A stretch of 64,000 nt of DNA from Linum tenue (GCA_946122785.1 CAMGYJ010000011.1:6572001-6636000), one strand, 5' to 3'. Shown: positions 43,932 to 56,094, counted from the first letter of the stretch. The notes: a model not told the origin generated them from the letters alone. Made by a program: numbers and translations.

Positions 43932-44885
43932 GTAATCCGCTGTTTGTCTCTGGTGGGAAATGCTTCCACCAACACCCCATCTTTGTAGAAATGGAAAAGC
44001 GGCACCGCCTGCAACCAAAATCCGGACCACATACAAAACAACATTACTAACACTTTATGTGTAACCAATTCCAAAGCCCCTCTCTAGACAACCAGAATCA
44101 AACAGAAGAAAAGATCTCCTTACCCTGATCCTAAGTCTGTCCGCAACCTCGGATTCTTCATCGTATTCATCAATCACCTGCAACGACGACGAGAACCAAT
44201 TCATATCAATAACTCGAGACTATGAAGTGACATGAAAGAATTGATCTTGTTCTGTAATTACCCAGGTGCTGCATCGATTTATTCGTACGCAGAAGTCAGA
44301 ACAAATAGATTGTAACTTCAAGTGCACGATTTAAACAATTGGGATAAACTAAATTCTTAACATGGTCGTACCCAAACTTCTCATGTCCAAATTTAGTAAA
44401 TGTATGGAAGGTTGGAGAAGAAAAAAGAGAGTGCTCACATTGTGTTTGAGGAAGATGACGGGAGAGCCCTCTTCGCCGGAACCCTTGCAGAGCTTGGAAA
44501 ACCCCTGTTCGATGTACTTGCAGCTCCCACACGAAGTCCTGTAGAAATCCACCACCACAAGCGCCCCAGTCGCCTTTGATTTCTCGATCACCTTCAGCAG
44601 TTCCTCGTCCGTCTTGAATTCCCTCACGCATTCCACCGGACACAGCTCGTCTTCTTCTTCTTCTTCCTCCTCCTCAATCGCCGCCGATAGTACTTCCCCT
44701 GGGTTCCCGCCGGAAACCTCGCGCTGGATAGGCCGCCGCCCCTGGATTCTAATTCTCGGCCTGATTACTCTACCCGCCGGTTTCTGGATCAGACCACCGA
44801 TTCTGATGGGTCGGTCGAATTGGGGATCCGGGTTGGTTCCGAATCTGGAATAGGGTTTGGAAAATGGGATTTGCAGCTTTTCCAT
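43871..44885 (-). CDS. thioredoxin-like 4, chloroplastic type; C-terminus replaced by transposon sequence
   Basis: Exons on the minus strand are 44439-44885, 44124-44177 (exactly 18 codons, VIDEYDEESEVADRLRIR) and 44008 downwards. The protein has an N-terminal R/P-rich stretch fit for a plastid transit peptide, an acidic run of about nine E, then VVVDFYRTSCGSCKYIEQGF with the redox motif CGSC, KHN, and VPLFHFYKDGVLVEAFPTRD. This matches plant thioredoxin-like 4 (At1g07700-type) from memory. Such proteins carry a thioredoxin fold in chloroplasts and act in thiol redox control; the partner is not evident here. A hAT element enters after DKQRIT, so the frame now ends RDGKNIRNHGYPPEPGLIG and loses the last helix (EAILKYTSSSS...). 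I chose the ATG at 44883-44885; an in-frame ATG at 44952-44954 is also possible. The enzyme core is complete, but the altered end may destabilise it. Confidence 0.85.
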
Positions 44886-44954
44886 AGCAGGAACAATTTC
44901 TGGGTCTGCTTGAAATGGCGACGCAAAATCTCTTCCAGAGTCGATGATTTCCAC

Positions 44955-45250
44955 AGAGGGAGAGGAAGATAAAAGTATAGCTTCAAGTTTTATCCTCTGC
45001 TAACCTATGAATATTTTCCAGAGTCAATGATTTCTGCTGTGAATTGTGGCATTGTAGGGGTTAGGGTTATGACTAGTGTGGTATTGTGATTCAGCCATGG
45101 CGATGAAGGAAGTGGGAAGGAGCGCTGACCTGTGAGGTGGAGAAATGGGTGGCGCGGCTTTTTGGCTTGCCATATCCGAATCCGTGAGGTGGAAAAGCTT
45201 TGGCGTAGCTTCGAATGGAAAGAAGCCACGACACTCCTCCCTATCCGTGA
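44955..45250 (-). other. upstream region of the thioredoxin-like gene
   Basis: Short near-duplicates occur here: ATGATTTC with ATTATTGACTC-type context at about 44943 and 45028, and TGTGAGGTGGAGAAA versus CCGTGAGGTGGAAAAG at 45131 and 45183. A minus-strand frame (45005-45280) encodes an EIIDSG that also starts the alternative frame downstream, pointing to a small local duplication. A promoter was not identified; the LINE begins directly beyond. Confidence 0.35.
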
Positions 45251-48200
45251 GGTTTTTTTTTTTTTGACAAAGATTACCAACTTTTATTCCACCAATCAAC
45301 TGAAAGACGAGAAACTCGGTTACAACAATTAGAGAAGATCAGAAATGAGATCAAGAATATTAATCCAATCATCAGGAAGCGATGCACGAGCTTTTGATCG
45401 TGCTACCCAATCTGCTCTGACATTAAGTGTTCGGGGCACTTCTTTGATATTGATGAGAGGGTTTGTCCTTAGGATAGAAACAATCGATCCGATCCATGCT
45501 GCACACCTCCATGGCCATCTAGAGCGATCACTATCCAAAGCTTTCACCAACACCTGACAGTCGGATTGAACCGTACATTCGGATCCATATTCTTGAGCTA
45601 ATTTCACTCCTTCGAGAAGGGCCTTAGTTTCTGCTTCAATCGGGGTGGAACAAAGAAGATTCTCAGCTCTCCCATCACACACTTGTCCATGGTGGTTAAT
45701 GACCACAACACCATATGCCGCCGACTGGGAGTCGCTAATGAACGACCCATCACAGTGAATCACCAAAGACTGATTACTTGGCGGTGGATTCGTATGAGAC
45801 TGGGTTCCCCTGAGCTGAGTGGGAAGGGAGGGCAGGGGAGGTGGGGACCTCGGGCACGAATTCCATTCAGAGACCTCTTTATAAGTAAGTTGGCACACCC
45901 TCGGAGGCCACGGAATTCTATTCTTGAAGGAGCATTCGTTCCTCGCCTTCCAGATGTTCCAACAGAGGAAAACCATATGGATCAAGGAGCTCTGCTGAAT
46001 AACATCCTTAAGGGAGCAGAACCAGTCAAAGAACAAGGTTCCCTGAGGAGGTAAAGGGAGAGACGGAAACAGAGCATTCCATGCCGCTTTGGCATGGGGG
46101 CAATGGAACAAGCAGTGATTGATGGATTCAACGGGGTTCTGGCACACCTGACAAGACGAATTGGGAGCACACTTCCTCTGGAGCAGTCTCTCTTTCGTAG
46201 CTAACCCATTCCTGGAGCATCTCCAGACAAAGAATTTCAACTTAGGGGGAATGTGAAGGCTCCATATCCACTTCCATTTTTCTGTATTCCCGCTCGGTTG
46301 CAGATTGGTGTTGGCTCTGTGAATCGTATGGTACGCAGACTTCACCGTGAATTTTCCCTCTTCATTGTAGTTCCATGCCCAAAAGTCCTCAGCTCCATCC
46401 TCCCCGATTGGAATCCTAAGGATAGCTTCGAGTTCTGAGCTAGACACATGCCCCTGGATAACATCGGACATCCACTTCCTTTCTCCAGGATCAATCCACT
46501 CGTTGACCTTTTGGTGATTCTGGGGGCCCGTTCTGAGAGCATTATTGTCCAAAGTAGGAACCCAAGGGTCCCGATCGACCCACGTCTCATCACCTGATCC
46601 GATCACTCGAACTGCACCCAAACCAATCACCTTTTTTGCCTCCCAAAGACTAGCCCAGATCCATGAAGCTTTGCTCCCTTTTTTTGCATTAAGAAAATCA
46701 CCTCTAGGGAAGTACAAACCTTTCAGGAGACGGCTCCACAATGATTCAGGGGTCGTGAGGAGGCGCCAAGCCTGCTTAGCAAGTAGGGCAAGGTTAAAAT
46801 CATTGAAGCTCCTGAAGCCCAACCCTCCCTCACTCTTAGGCAGGCATAGAATTTCCTTCCTACACCAGTGGAGGCTATTTTTCTGCATAGACCCTGACCA
46901 AAAGAAGTTGCTGAGAAGAGAGTCCATTCTCTTAGTGAGTACCTTAGGTAGATAGAACAGGCACATAATATACGATGGAATGGCTTGAATAACCGCTTTC
47001 AGTAGGATTTCTTTTCCACCGTGAGAGAGTAGGAGACTTTTCCAGGCTTCCCCCATTTTTTCCATTCTTTGAATGAGGAAAGTAAAAGTTTCTTTCTTCG
47101 AGTTTCCCCATTCCGTCGGGACCCCAAGATACTTAGAGTGGCAATTCGAGGGAGCAAAACCAATGCTCGCTATGATCTGATCTTTGTCGTCGCTGGGGAC
47201 ATTGGCACTGAAGAAGACTGAAGATTTGTTCGTATTAACCTCTTGTCCTGTGATAGCTCCATATTCCCCAATGAGGCTGATAATATTCTGCGCTTCTTGG
47301 TGATCTGCCTTGCCGAAAATAACTGTGTCGTCTGCAAAGAGGCAGTGGGTGAGCACTGGGCATCTAGCGTTCAGTTTAATCCCCCTCAGACAATCGTTTG
47401 CCACCGCCTTATCAATCAAGAAGGTGAGGGCGTTTGACATGAGAATGAATAAGAATGGTGAGAGTGGGTCTCCCTGACGAATGCCTCGGGAAGGCCTGAA
47501 GGAGTCAGTTGCTTCTCCATTGAAAAGAATAGAGAAGCTGACTGTTCTAATGCAGGCACTTACCCACCCACACCATTTATTGTCAAACCCATACTTCTTG
47601 AGAAGAGCCTCCAGACAATCCCAATCCACCATATCATATGCCTTTTTCATGTCCAATTTCAACATCATATCTCTCCTCCTACCCAATTTATGGTTCTTGA
47701 AATGATGAAGGGCTTCATGTACAATGATGACATTATCTTGGATAAGCCTACCTCAGGTGAATGCTGTTTGGAGCTCTGAAACCAGCTCGGGAGTCCATCT
47801 CTTGAGGCGCGTTGCCATAATCTTAGATATGATCTTGTATCTAAAATTACAGCAGCTAATAGGTCGAAATTGGCTTATCTGCTCGGGGTTATCGACCTTG
47901 GGAATCATAACAATATGAGTCTCATTCCATCCCGCCGGCATTGTAGCCGTATCAAAGAATCCTCTAACTTCCCGACACAAGGTGTCTCCTAAGATATCCC
48001 AGTATCTCCTATAAAATCTTCCTGAGAATCCATCAGGACCAGGAGCTTTGCGTGCACCCAGGGAGAAAACCGCTTTTCTAATCTCCCCATCGGTCACCGT
48101 AGCACAGAGATCCTCGTTCATCTCCGTAGTCACTTTTTCAGGGAAACCTTCCAACAGATGGTTAAAAGGAACCGGATTCCTAGCCTTAAAAAGATCCATG

Positions 48201-49256
48201 TAAAACTCTTCTGCTAGTCTTTTGAGACTTTTCTCATCTTCAATCCAATTTCCTTGTCCATCTTTGAGTTTCAGAATTCTGTTTCTATGCTTTCTAAAGA
48301 TAGTGCTTGAGTGAAAGAAGGAAGTATTCTGATCACCTTTTTGTAGCCAGTTAACTCTCGAGCATTGACTCCAGAATGCTTCTTCATCCCTCCATAGCTT
48401 AGTCAGTTCAATAGTAAGCAGCTTCTCCTCCTCCACATTCTCAATCGTTCTAGGCGGATGTTGAAGAAGATCGAGCCTAGAAAGTATTTCTTGCTCTCTT
48501 TGCATACTATTCTTATGGAAGTCTTTTGCCCACTCTTTTAATTCTCTTTCACATTTGTTCAGCTGGACAGTTGATTGGCCTCCTGGGTCCCACGCTCGGG
48601 CTATTATCTCCTTGCATTCTTCTTTCTCCATCCATCTTTCATCAATCCTAAATGGTGTCTTCTTCCTCCTGTTTCCCCGATAATGAAGCTCCAGTCTGAT
48701 CGGGCAGTGATCAGACTCCACCATTTTCTCATGGAAGACCACAGCTTCGCCAAATTGGGCTCGCCACGACGTTGAGCAGAGCACACGATCCAATCTCACT
48801 CTCGTCAGATTTTGGCCCGTTCTCTTGTTGGTCCAAGTGAAGGGCTCCCCTTTGTACCCCAGGTCAATAAGAGCATTCTGGAATATGAATCTCTTAAAAG
48901 GTTCTACATTCTCGTACCTAAGAGGGCATCTCCCCTCCTTTTCATTCTCATAAATTGCAGCATTAAAATCCCCTACAATCACCCAGTTATCATCCCTACT
49001 ACGCCGCAGAGAGCTCAGGTGCTCCCAAAATTCCCTTCTACTAACAGCTGTAGAGGGTGCATGAACAAAAGTACAGAAAAATTTCCTACCCATATCTATA
49101 CTAACATCCATGTAGTAGCTATCACTACTTAACACGGTAATATTAATACCCGCTTTCCACCATAAAGCAAAACCCCTAGAAGAGTTAACCGGTTCAACAT
49201 ACTCTCTATTGGGGAAAATTCTGAGACTTCTTAGGTCAACTACATTTTCCCCTCAA
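45251..49256 (-). mobile_element. L1-type LINE, 5' truncated
   Basis: The 3' end is the T-run at 45251-45263 (poly-A on the minus strand), some 65 bp after the stop codon at 45329. The body encodes an endonuclease, reverse transcriptase, zinc-knuckle and RNase H in the order usual for plant L1 elements. ORF1 and the first part of the endonuclease are missing. Coding similarity begins at about 49250 (VVDLRSLRIFPNREY). No target duplication could be matched, so the 5' border is approximate. Confidence 0.85.
45329..49135 (-). pseudogene. LINE ORF2 (endonuclease, reverse transcriptase, RNase H), one nonsense codon
   Basis: The endonuclease part (47753-49135) has VGDFNAAI, RVRLDRVLCS and ESDHCPIRLEL. 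After ...LQTAFT there is a TGA (47750-47752 on the plus strand), and reading resumes with GRLIQDN. Family members usually have a basic or proline residue there, so CGA to TGA is the simplest change. The reverse transcriptase part (45329-47686 and just upstream) has GIRQGDPLSPFLF and FADDTVIF. Further on come the zf-RVT box (FVWRCSRNGLATKERLLQRK, CQVC, HCLFHC) and a C-terminal RNase H (HCDGSF, EAETKAL, QSDCQV). Apart from the nonsense codon the frame is clean over 1270 codons, so this is a fairly young copy. It is immobile because the 5' end is lost. Confidence 0.88.
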
Positions 49257-49735
49257 CTTTGAACTATGGATTGGACTTTTTTATAACTAGGCCCATGAAG
49301 TATTGGGCAATTAGTAGTACGTTAAGCCTGGAAAACAGATTGAAAATGGGCCTAAGTGAGAGCCCATTTTGTGTACCTCTCGCCCATGAGAAAGATTTGA
49401 AGGAACGGGCCTAGTTTGTTGTGTATTCTCCTCCAGTATGCATTATGTCGAAGAAAACCAAAACTGTGTATAGCTTATCTCAAATCGTTGGGCTAGTAGT
49501 TATGTGTGTATAAAAACATTGATTATATTGTGCGTTTGAATTTTTACACCAAAATCTATCTAATTTTTTTTTTATCTATAACTAATAACTTTGTTCAAGA
49601 CTTGTGAAATACACTAATATTTAGTAAGTGAAATCCTTTATATTCGTGAATAATCTCGTTATACTTGACGAAGTATCATATATGTATATCATTCCCACAT
49701 CATTCAAAAATATTTTGGCCTTACATTTTGTAAGA
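49257..49735. other. intergenic, no feature seen
   Basis: AT-rich stretch between the two LINE remnants. No gene or terminal repeat was recognised. Confidence 0.4.
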
Positions 49736-49885
49736 GAGGCACCTCACGTCAAAGCAACCAATGCAGCTTTTGTCAGAGCCATCCCGAGACAGCGAGGGAA
49801 AGACTTCTTACGAACCAGGAGCGAGCTCGGAGGCACCTCACGTCAAGCAACCAATGCAGCTTTTGTCAGAGCCATCCCGAGACAG
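49736..49885 (+). repeat. direct repeat of about 54 bp
   Basis: AGGCACCTCACGTCAA(A)GC and the following 37 bp, through CCATCCCGAGACAG, occur at 49737-49792 and again at 49831-49885, separated by 38 bp ending GAGCTCGG. The second copy runs directly into the LINE fragment, so the repeat may be tied to that insertion. Confidence 0.75.
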
Positions 49886-50760
49886 TCTTGCATGTGTTGC
49901 GAGACTGTCATTTTGCCAGGTTAACTTGGATGCAGCTCATCCCGCTTTCTGAGCAACACGCTTTCTTTGACAGTCACTTGCAGGATTGGCTCATCTCGAA
50001 CCTCTGCCGTGAAGATACTTGCCTAGCATTCGGCCTGAACTGCTGGTCGCTTTGGAAGACCAGAAACGACCGCATCTTTGCCGGTAAGGTCGTTTCAGCT
50101 GAAGCATTTCTACAGCGCGTCCTGGCCTGGATAGATATTGTGAAGAATGCCATGGACAAAGACAGGCTTGTTCACATGCCTCGTCTGCCCGCTAGAACGG
50201 AGGTTGAGATCTCTTGGAAGCCGCCACCTCCCGAGTGGGTTACCCTCAACACTGACGGCTCTGTCATTCAGGAATCAGGTCGTGCCTCGGCAGGCGGCCT
50301 GATCAGAGATCATCGAGGATGCTGCCTGGCAGCATTCGCTATGAACTTGGGTGTTTGCTCCATCACCCGAGCGGAGTTGAGGGGCGCTATGGAAGGGCTT
50401 CAGCTGGCTTGGAACTCAGGATTCAGGCGGGTCCGATTGGAACTCGACTCGCAGTGTGCTGTCCTCCTATTGAGCAGTCGAGATTACCCGGACCACCCCC
50501 ATGCAGCAATTATCCATCGTTTTCAGGAGATGATGCAGTGTGACTGGGAAGTTACCATACATCACGTCTATAGGGAAGGCAACAAAGGAGCTGATTTCCT
50601 TGCTAATTATGGCCATAACCTACCTGTTGGCCTCCATCCTGTATCTTGTTCGGTGCCAGATTTCCATCAGATCCTCTTGTATGACTGTCAGGGTCTCTCT
50701 GAGACTCGTTTGGTTGTGAATGAAAGCTAGATGCGCTGCATCCATTTATCAAAAAAAGAG
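49886..50760 (+). mobile_element. 3' fragment of a second LINE (zf-RVT end and RNase H)
   Basis: The frame from about 49888 to the TAG at 50728-50730 starts within the zf-RVT region (HVLRDCHFARLTW) and ends with a complete RNase H: TLNTDGS (D), TRAELRGAMEGL (E), ELDSQCAV (D) and VYREGNKGADFLANYG (D). Everything upstream (ORF1, endonuclease, reverse transcriptase) is missing. A short A-run follows the stop (50750-50757). It differs in sequence from the minus-strand LINE at 45.3-49.3 kb, so it is another family. The 280-codon frame is intact but is only the tail of an ORF2. Confidence 0.85.
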
Positions 50761-50823
50761 AATAACTATAACATCTATAATTAAATCATTAGAATCAAAT
50801 AGTTCATAACATGATATCATATC

Positions 50824-51867
50824 TAGGGCGGACAAACGGTTATCCGGTTAACGGTTTAATCGGTAATCGTACCGGTAACCGGCGGTTATCGATAAATCGT
50901 TAACCGGACGGTTTCGGTAATCGATGGGGAAAACACAGCTAACAGTATACCGACCCAGACCCGATTAATAACCGGCGGTTAATCGGTATACCGCATATAC
51001 CGATATAATATCAAAAACTCCTTTTTTCCATCAATTTAATGGCTTCCGCCCTCTCCCCTGTTCTCTCCTCTCTCCATCTCCATCGAGAAAAAATCCCCTC
51101 TAAACCCATAAACACCCTCATCTCCTCTGTTCTCTCCTCTCTCCATCTCCATCGAGAAACAATTCTCTTCAAACCCATAAACAGATGAAACCCCTCCTCT
51201 CTTTCTCGATTCGTTGACCTGGACCACGCCGTCTCCGATTCGTCATCTTCAAAGGATCTCCGATACGTCGCTAGATCTGAAAATAGCTATTGATAGAACT
51301 CTGTGTTCTTCGTCGGCTCGTCGGTGCTCGCCCACCCACCGCCTTTCTCCACTCCTCTGTCGCCTTCGGCGCCGCTGCTGTGGAGAACCCAGAACCCGAT
51401 TCCAGATTTTGTTGGGAAAATACGACGAGTCGCTCTCGATCTGCCTCTCGATTCCAGATCGGGTGCCATGCAAACTCCTCGCGCGGCGACTCTCTCTTCC
51501 TCTCGAGGCTAGATCCGGCGACATGCTATCTCCCTCGCGCGGCGGTGCTTAGTCCCTCTCGATTCCAGATCCGGATACATCGCCGACGACTCGCTCTGCC
51601 TCTCGAATCCAGATCCGGCTCCATGCAACTCCCTTGTGCGGCGACGCTCTCTTCATCTCGAGGCCAAATCTCTTTTCTCTCTCGATTTCAATTTTGGAGT
51701 CGCGGCTGGAACATGATATTGGTCACTCGCCGCCGAGGAAAAAAATCATTGCCGCGGTTATCGGGTTACCGGGTTCGTAATCGGCAACCGGCTATTCGGT
51801 AAACGGTACAGAGGTTTACCTTAATCCGGTATACCGTTAACTGGTAACCGACCGATTACCAGCCCTA
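50824..51867. mobile_element. hAT non-autonomous element
   Basis: The ends are TAGGGCGGACAAACGG and CGATTACCAGCCCTA. The 8-bp TSD ATCATATC is exact (50816-50823 and 51868-51875). Both arms are rich in GGTTAACGG/CGGTAACCGG motifs. The centre has a tandem duplication (51056-51186; CTCTCCTCTCTCCATCTCCA units) and repeated CTCTCGATTCCAGATC segments (51430-51670), a C/T-rich leader-like filling. No transposase was found. Confidence 0.92.
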
Positions 51868-52344
51868 ATCATATCTAGTTTCGACAAGTGTTACGACTTA
51901 CGAGACACAAAATTGAAGAATTCTTGACTCGTAATGTAAGAAACCCGCTTCTACGGTCTCTCGGGACTAATCTTCGGCACCCGCAATTGCTCGTCACAAT
52001 TAGGGATTTAGAGTTGAGAGAAAGAATTAGGGATTTAGATGAGAAAGAATAGAATAGAATTGAGAATCGGCCGAAGCCTTGGATTAGGAGAGAATAGAAA
52101 TTAGGAGTTGAGAGGATAAACTAGGGTTTAGGAGATTCTTCTTAATATTGTTCTTGATTTCTTATGACGTAAACCCAAAGTACATATTTATAGGGAAATA
52201 CTGGAAACCCCTAATAATAATCCTAATACGACTAAATCTCTACTAACCATAATTATAATTATCCTACCTAATATAATAATACAAACCCCAAATAAATGTG
52301 TTTCTGACAATCCATCCCCCTTGAAAACAACCTTGACCTCAAGG

Positions 52345-54120
52345 TAGGGGTGGGCACAGTGCAGTCAAAATCGCGCTTTAAAGCGTAAAATCGTACGTTT
52401 CTACCTATTTAGACCCCAAAAACGTCTTAGTTTCTACTTAAAATCGATAATCACACAAAAACGTAAAAAATAACGGTAAAATCGGTAAAAGCGTACAAAA
52501 ACGGTAAAATCGCGTTTTTGCTCTGTTTTTATACGCTTCTATGCGCGGTTCATAATGGCTGCTTATCACTGAAACAGTTGCATTTGGAGAACAAAATGAA
52601 AAATGTCTGGCGCTCTCCTACCTCTAGCTAATAGCTATTGTCGAGAGAACCAAAAGAACCCCAAAATCAACCTTCTCCATATTTGCCTCAAACCCAGACC
52701 CAATAGCTGCGCCCCACCCAGACCTCCTTCCATCTTCGCCGGCGCACCTTCCATCTTCACCGGCGCCCAGCGAAACTCACCGCGTCTCGTCGTCCGGCCC
52801 GACTCCGACTGGCTGCATGTCAACAATTTCACAAGCTTCAGTAGCTATGAGCCGGCGACGCTTCTCTGTCTCATGTCTCCACCTTGCCGCCAGTCAAAAC
52901 TTCACCGGTCACCGCCTCCGGCAACCGCACCTGCAACCTTTGTCTTCTCTCAATCGCAACCCATGAAGTAGTAGAAATAGTCGAATTGGATTTTTGTCCG
53001 ATTGCAATTTACAAAAATGAACAATCTCCTAGGGAAGCGATTAGAAGTTGAGAACATCCCAAAATCCTCATACAAATTTTCGCTGTTTTTGTTAGGCATA
53101 TATAATTGTCTTTGTTTGTTGTGAGGTATAGAAGCATGGCGTTGGGGATAAGTGCTCTTGTTTGGGCTGACTGGTTCACTTTCATGGCCAATAACCTCTG
53201 TTACGAATTTATGATGCAAAATTAAGTTGAAAAGTCCTTTCATCTTTACCCTTTTATGATCCTCTCACCAAAAGCGAAAAGCTATACAGTAAAGAAGCAT
53301 AAATGGTATAAACAAAGAAAACTTTGGCTAGTTTTTCTTTGCTGGTCATTACATTGTCATTCTTTGAATGGTAGCTTATAAGATTGATTTACTCTGTAGT
53401 GTAGGAGTCAAGTGAGACTTGATTGCTTTAAGTACAAATCTTAAATGATCATTAAATAATTTTTTAAACTTATTTAAGATTACACGCTCACATTTTATAT
53501 AATACATGTCGTTCTTAACATATTTTAAGCTATTTTAAACGATTCATCAAAAACTTACGCTTTAATTCTACGCTTTACGATTTTACCCATTCACCGCTTC
53601 TAGGTAAAATCGCGCTTTTGACTGCATTGGGTGGGCATTCGATTGGTTCGGTTTCGACCGAACCAAAATTATGAATACCGGGTCCCCGAATTCTCCCAAA
53701 CCTCAAACCGAATTCGAACCGAATTATAACTCGGTTCGGTTTTCACACAAAACCGAATTTGTAAGGCTAGTTCTATTTTCTCACTTTTAAATTATTTTTC
53801 ACCCCTAATATAAACAATAAATATGTAATTATATGCATCATCAATGAAAAATCAAACTTTTCAACACATAAGTCTTAAAATATTTCAAATATTTAAGTTT
53901 TTAAAAACAACTACAAACATAAAAATCCACAATTTGAAGCTTACAATTATAGTATTTCAGTCGAAAATTCAGAAACTCGGTTCGGTTGAAAGAACCTTGG
54001 TTTCCGAAATATCCATATTTTCCTTCCGAATTCCGAACCAAATAGCATTATTTCGGTTTTGGTTCGGTTTCATTTGGTTTTGGTTCGGGTCAGGTTTACC
54101 AAACCGGTTGCCCACCCCTA
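52345..54120. mobile_element. hAT non-autonomous element, family B, interrupted
   Basis: The ends are TAGGGGTGGGCA and TTGCCCACCCCTA. The TSD CCTCAAGG is exact (52337-52344 and 54121-54128). Without the nested family-A element it would be about 495 bp. Its body is rich in GGTTCGG/CCGAACC motifs. It is inserted close to the 3' LTR of the surrounding Copia-like element. Confidence 0.92.
52357..53629. mobile_element. hAT non-autonomous element, family A, nested in family B
   Basis: The ends are CAGTGCAGTCAAAATCGCG and CGCGCTTTTGACTGCATTG, as in the copy at 35893-37001. The TSD GGTGGGCA is exact (52349-52356 and 53630-53637). The target was the terminal inverted repeat of the family-B element, only 12 bp from its end. 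The 1273-bp body has AAAATCG-rich arms and a leader-like centre (52600-52970) with an open frame of unknown meaning. Confidence 0.93.
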
Positions 54121-54128
54121 CCTCAAGG

Positions 54129-55608
54129 TTGTAGTTGACTTCTGTCTCCTTGACCTTCCGCTTTCTCCGTTTCCAATTGGGCTTGATCTCTCAAATAAAC
54201 TTTCCTCGCGCAACTCTAACATTCCTCGACTCTCCTCCATCCACGTGACATATGTCACGTTCTCCATAGTCGAACAATTATCCTTCTTCCTTTTCGAAAT
54301 CCACAAAATAAGAATCGGAAAATTGTTCTTCTTTTTGCTCTAGCTGCCTTCGAGATGATGCTTCATGAATTTCTTCATGGGTTTGGTGGTAGAAATAACC
54401 CTTAGCTTCTCCAAACCTTCTTTTTCCTCATTTTGGATTCGGCCCACAATTACTTGGAAGAAAGAATTAGAGCCCAAACCAATATTAAGCCATATTATGC
54501 CCTTTTTCTTTTCATTTCTGTTTGGGCTTGGATCATTTGAAAACCCACACACCCACTTAATAAGCTCATCTTCCTTTTTTAAAAGACATCACATAGGCGG
54601 CCCAACTCCTCCACGAGCCCAGCTGGTCTCCTTCTTCAACACTAGCCCGTAACCTTTCTCAACCATTAGGCCCACGTGTTGCAACCCACTTGGTAAGCCC
54701 ACTTGGTCTTCTCCTTTCTTTTCTTTCAAACCTTTCCCACACCAAAGAGGACCAATTACACAACCCAACAGAAGCCCAAGCCTCTTCAGAATACTCGGCC
54801 CAATCTCACATGATTCGCCTAAAGGGACCAGCCGCTATTGTTCTCCACGGGACACACTCCTCAATACAACCGGCCCGGCAATACGATCAGCAACTCGGCC
54901 CACGGACTCTGGCCTGCTTTGTCGGTCCAAGCCAAGCCCAACCAACTTACCCAGCTGCCTAGGGTTGACGAGGGGAAGAGGGACGCCACCCTCCTCCATC
55001 TTCTTCTTCGTTGCTTCCTTCCCCGGAGGCGCCGTGCACTCCTTCTGACGGCCAAGCGGCCATCACGAATCCGCCTCGTTCTCCAGTGAGAAAATCTTCA
55101 GCGGCGATTGGGGCTCGTCATCACCCCACGTCACCAGACCTCTCCGTTTCGTCTCAGAGGAAGCCGTCGCGGATCGCGGCGTTCTTGGCGAGATTCGCAT
55201 CGCAGGCGAAGGACTCCCGTGGACGAGCTCCGCCGCGATTCTCCATGCCGGTCGATGGTCCAGCTTACCACGATGGGAACTCGACACCTCAACCTCCATT
55301 TTCAACTTTGCCGTTGTCGCCGGTCACTGCCTCACGCGCCCCATGAACCCCGACGAGTCAATCGACGACGAACCCCGGCCATTCCACTTCATAATTCCTT
55401 CCTCCATCGTCGGGCAAATCTCCAAACTCCTGGTCTGCACTTCAGCCGTCATGGTGTCTGGCGATTCGTTATTTGGATCGCTGGGTTCTGCGGTTTGCTC
55501 TGCCTCGGCTTTTCGTCACCTCCGGGCTTGAGATCAGCGGCGTGAGAACGGGCAACCCCTGTTCCTCTTCGGCAGGCCTCTATCCTTTCTTACGTAACCT
55601 CCAGTTTG
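54129..55608 (-). other. interior of the non-autonomous LTR element
   Basis: C/T-rich on the plus strand, with several short frames on both strands and recurring GGCCCA/TGGGCC motifs, like the second half of the element at 37434. No recognised protein. Confidence 0.4.
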
Positions 55609-56094
55609 CTACCTGCCTTGGTGTTGATCTTCTCCCTGCAATGTCAGACTTGGGTTGTTCTTAAGGAAAAACACCCTCTCTTTGCTTGGAACCATAGTAG
55701 GGGTAACAAGATTGCCTTCTTCTTGGATCACAGCAATGTTAATCACATCGGCAGTTCCGTTCCCTTCCTTGGTCTCCGTGACAGCCACTGTTAGAAGTGA
55801 TAGCGCTTCTTTCTTTGTCGACTCCGTCACCGGAAACTCATCAATCGGCGATTCCATCGCCACCGGTGGGGGAATGTCCACCAATGATGGTGACGTTCCA
55901 GGAAAGGCAGCCGCTACTCCAACTGTCTTCTCGGCCACCACTGCTGGTTCCTTCGATGCGGCCGCTGCTGCCTTGAGGGGAGCATCATGCGTGATCTTTC
56001 CGGGCAGCGGCAAGAACGTCACCTCTTTAAGCTTCAATCTCAAAATCTTTATGAGTTCTTCGATTGAGAGATCAAAGTTGGTCGAACCCATGGT
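55609..56094 (-). CDS. unknown ORF of the non-autonomous LTR element
   Basis: After the primer binding site an ATG (56092-56094) opens a frame starting MGSTNFDLSIEELIKILRLK and running to a stop at 55609-55611. The start is a short amphipathic helix; the rest is rich in A, E, V, P and T. No known domain is visible. The position right after the primer binding site is that of gag in complete elements. It differs in sequence from the ORF of the related element at 37874. Confidence 0.45.
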   Translation of the reverse strand, partial: TMGSTNFDLSIEELIKILRLKLKEVTFLPLPGKITHDAPLKAAAAASKEPAVVAEKTVGVAAAFPGTSPSLVDIPPPVAMESPIDEFPVTESTKKEALSLLTVAVTETKEGNGTADVINIAVIQEEGNLVTPTMVPSKERVFFLKNNPSLTLQGEDQHQGR

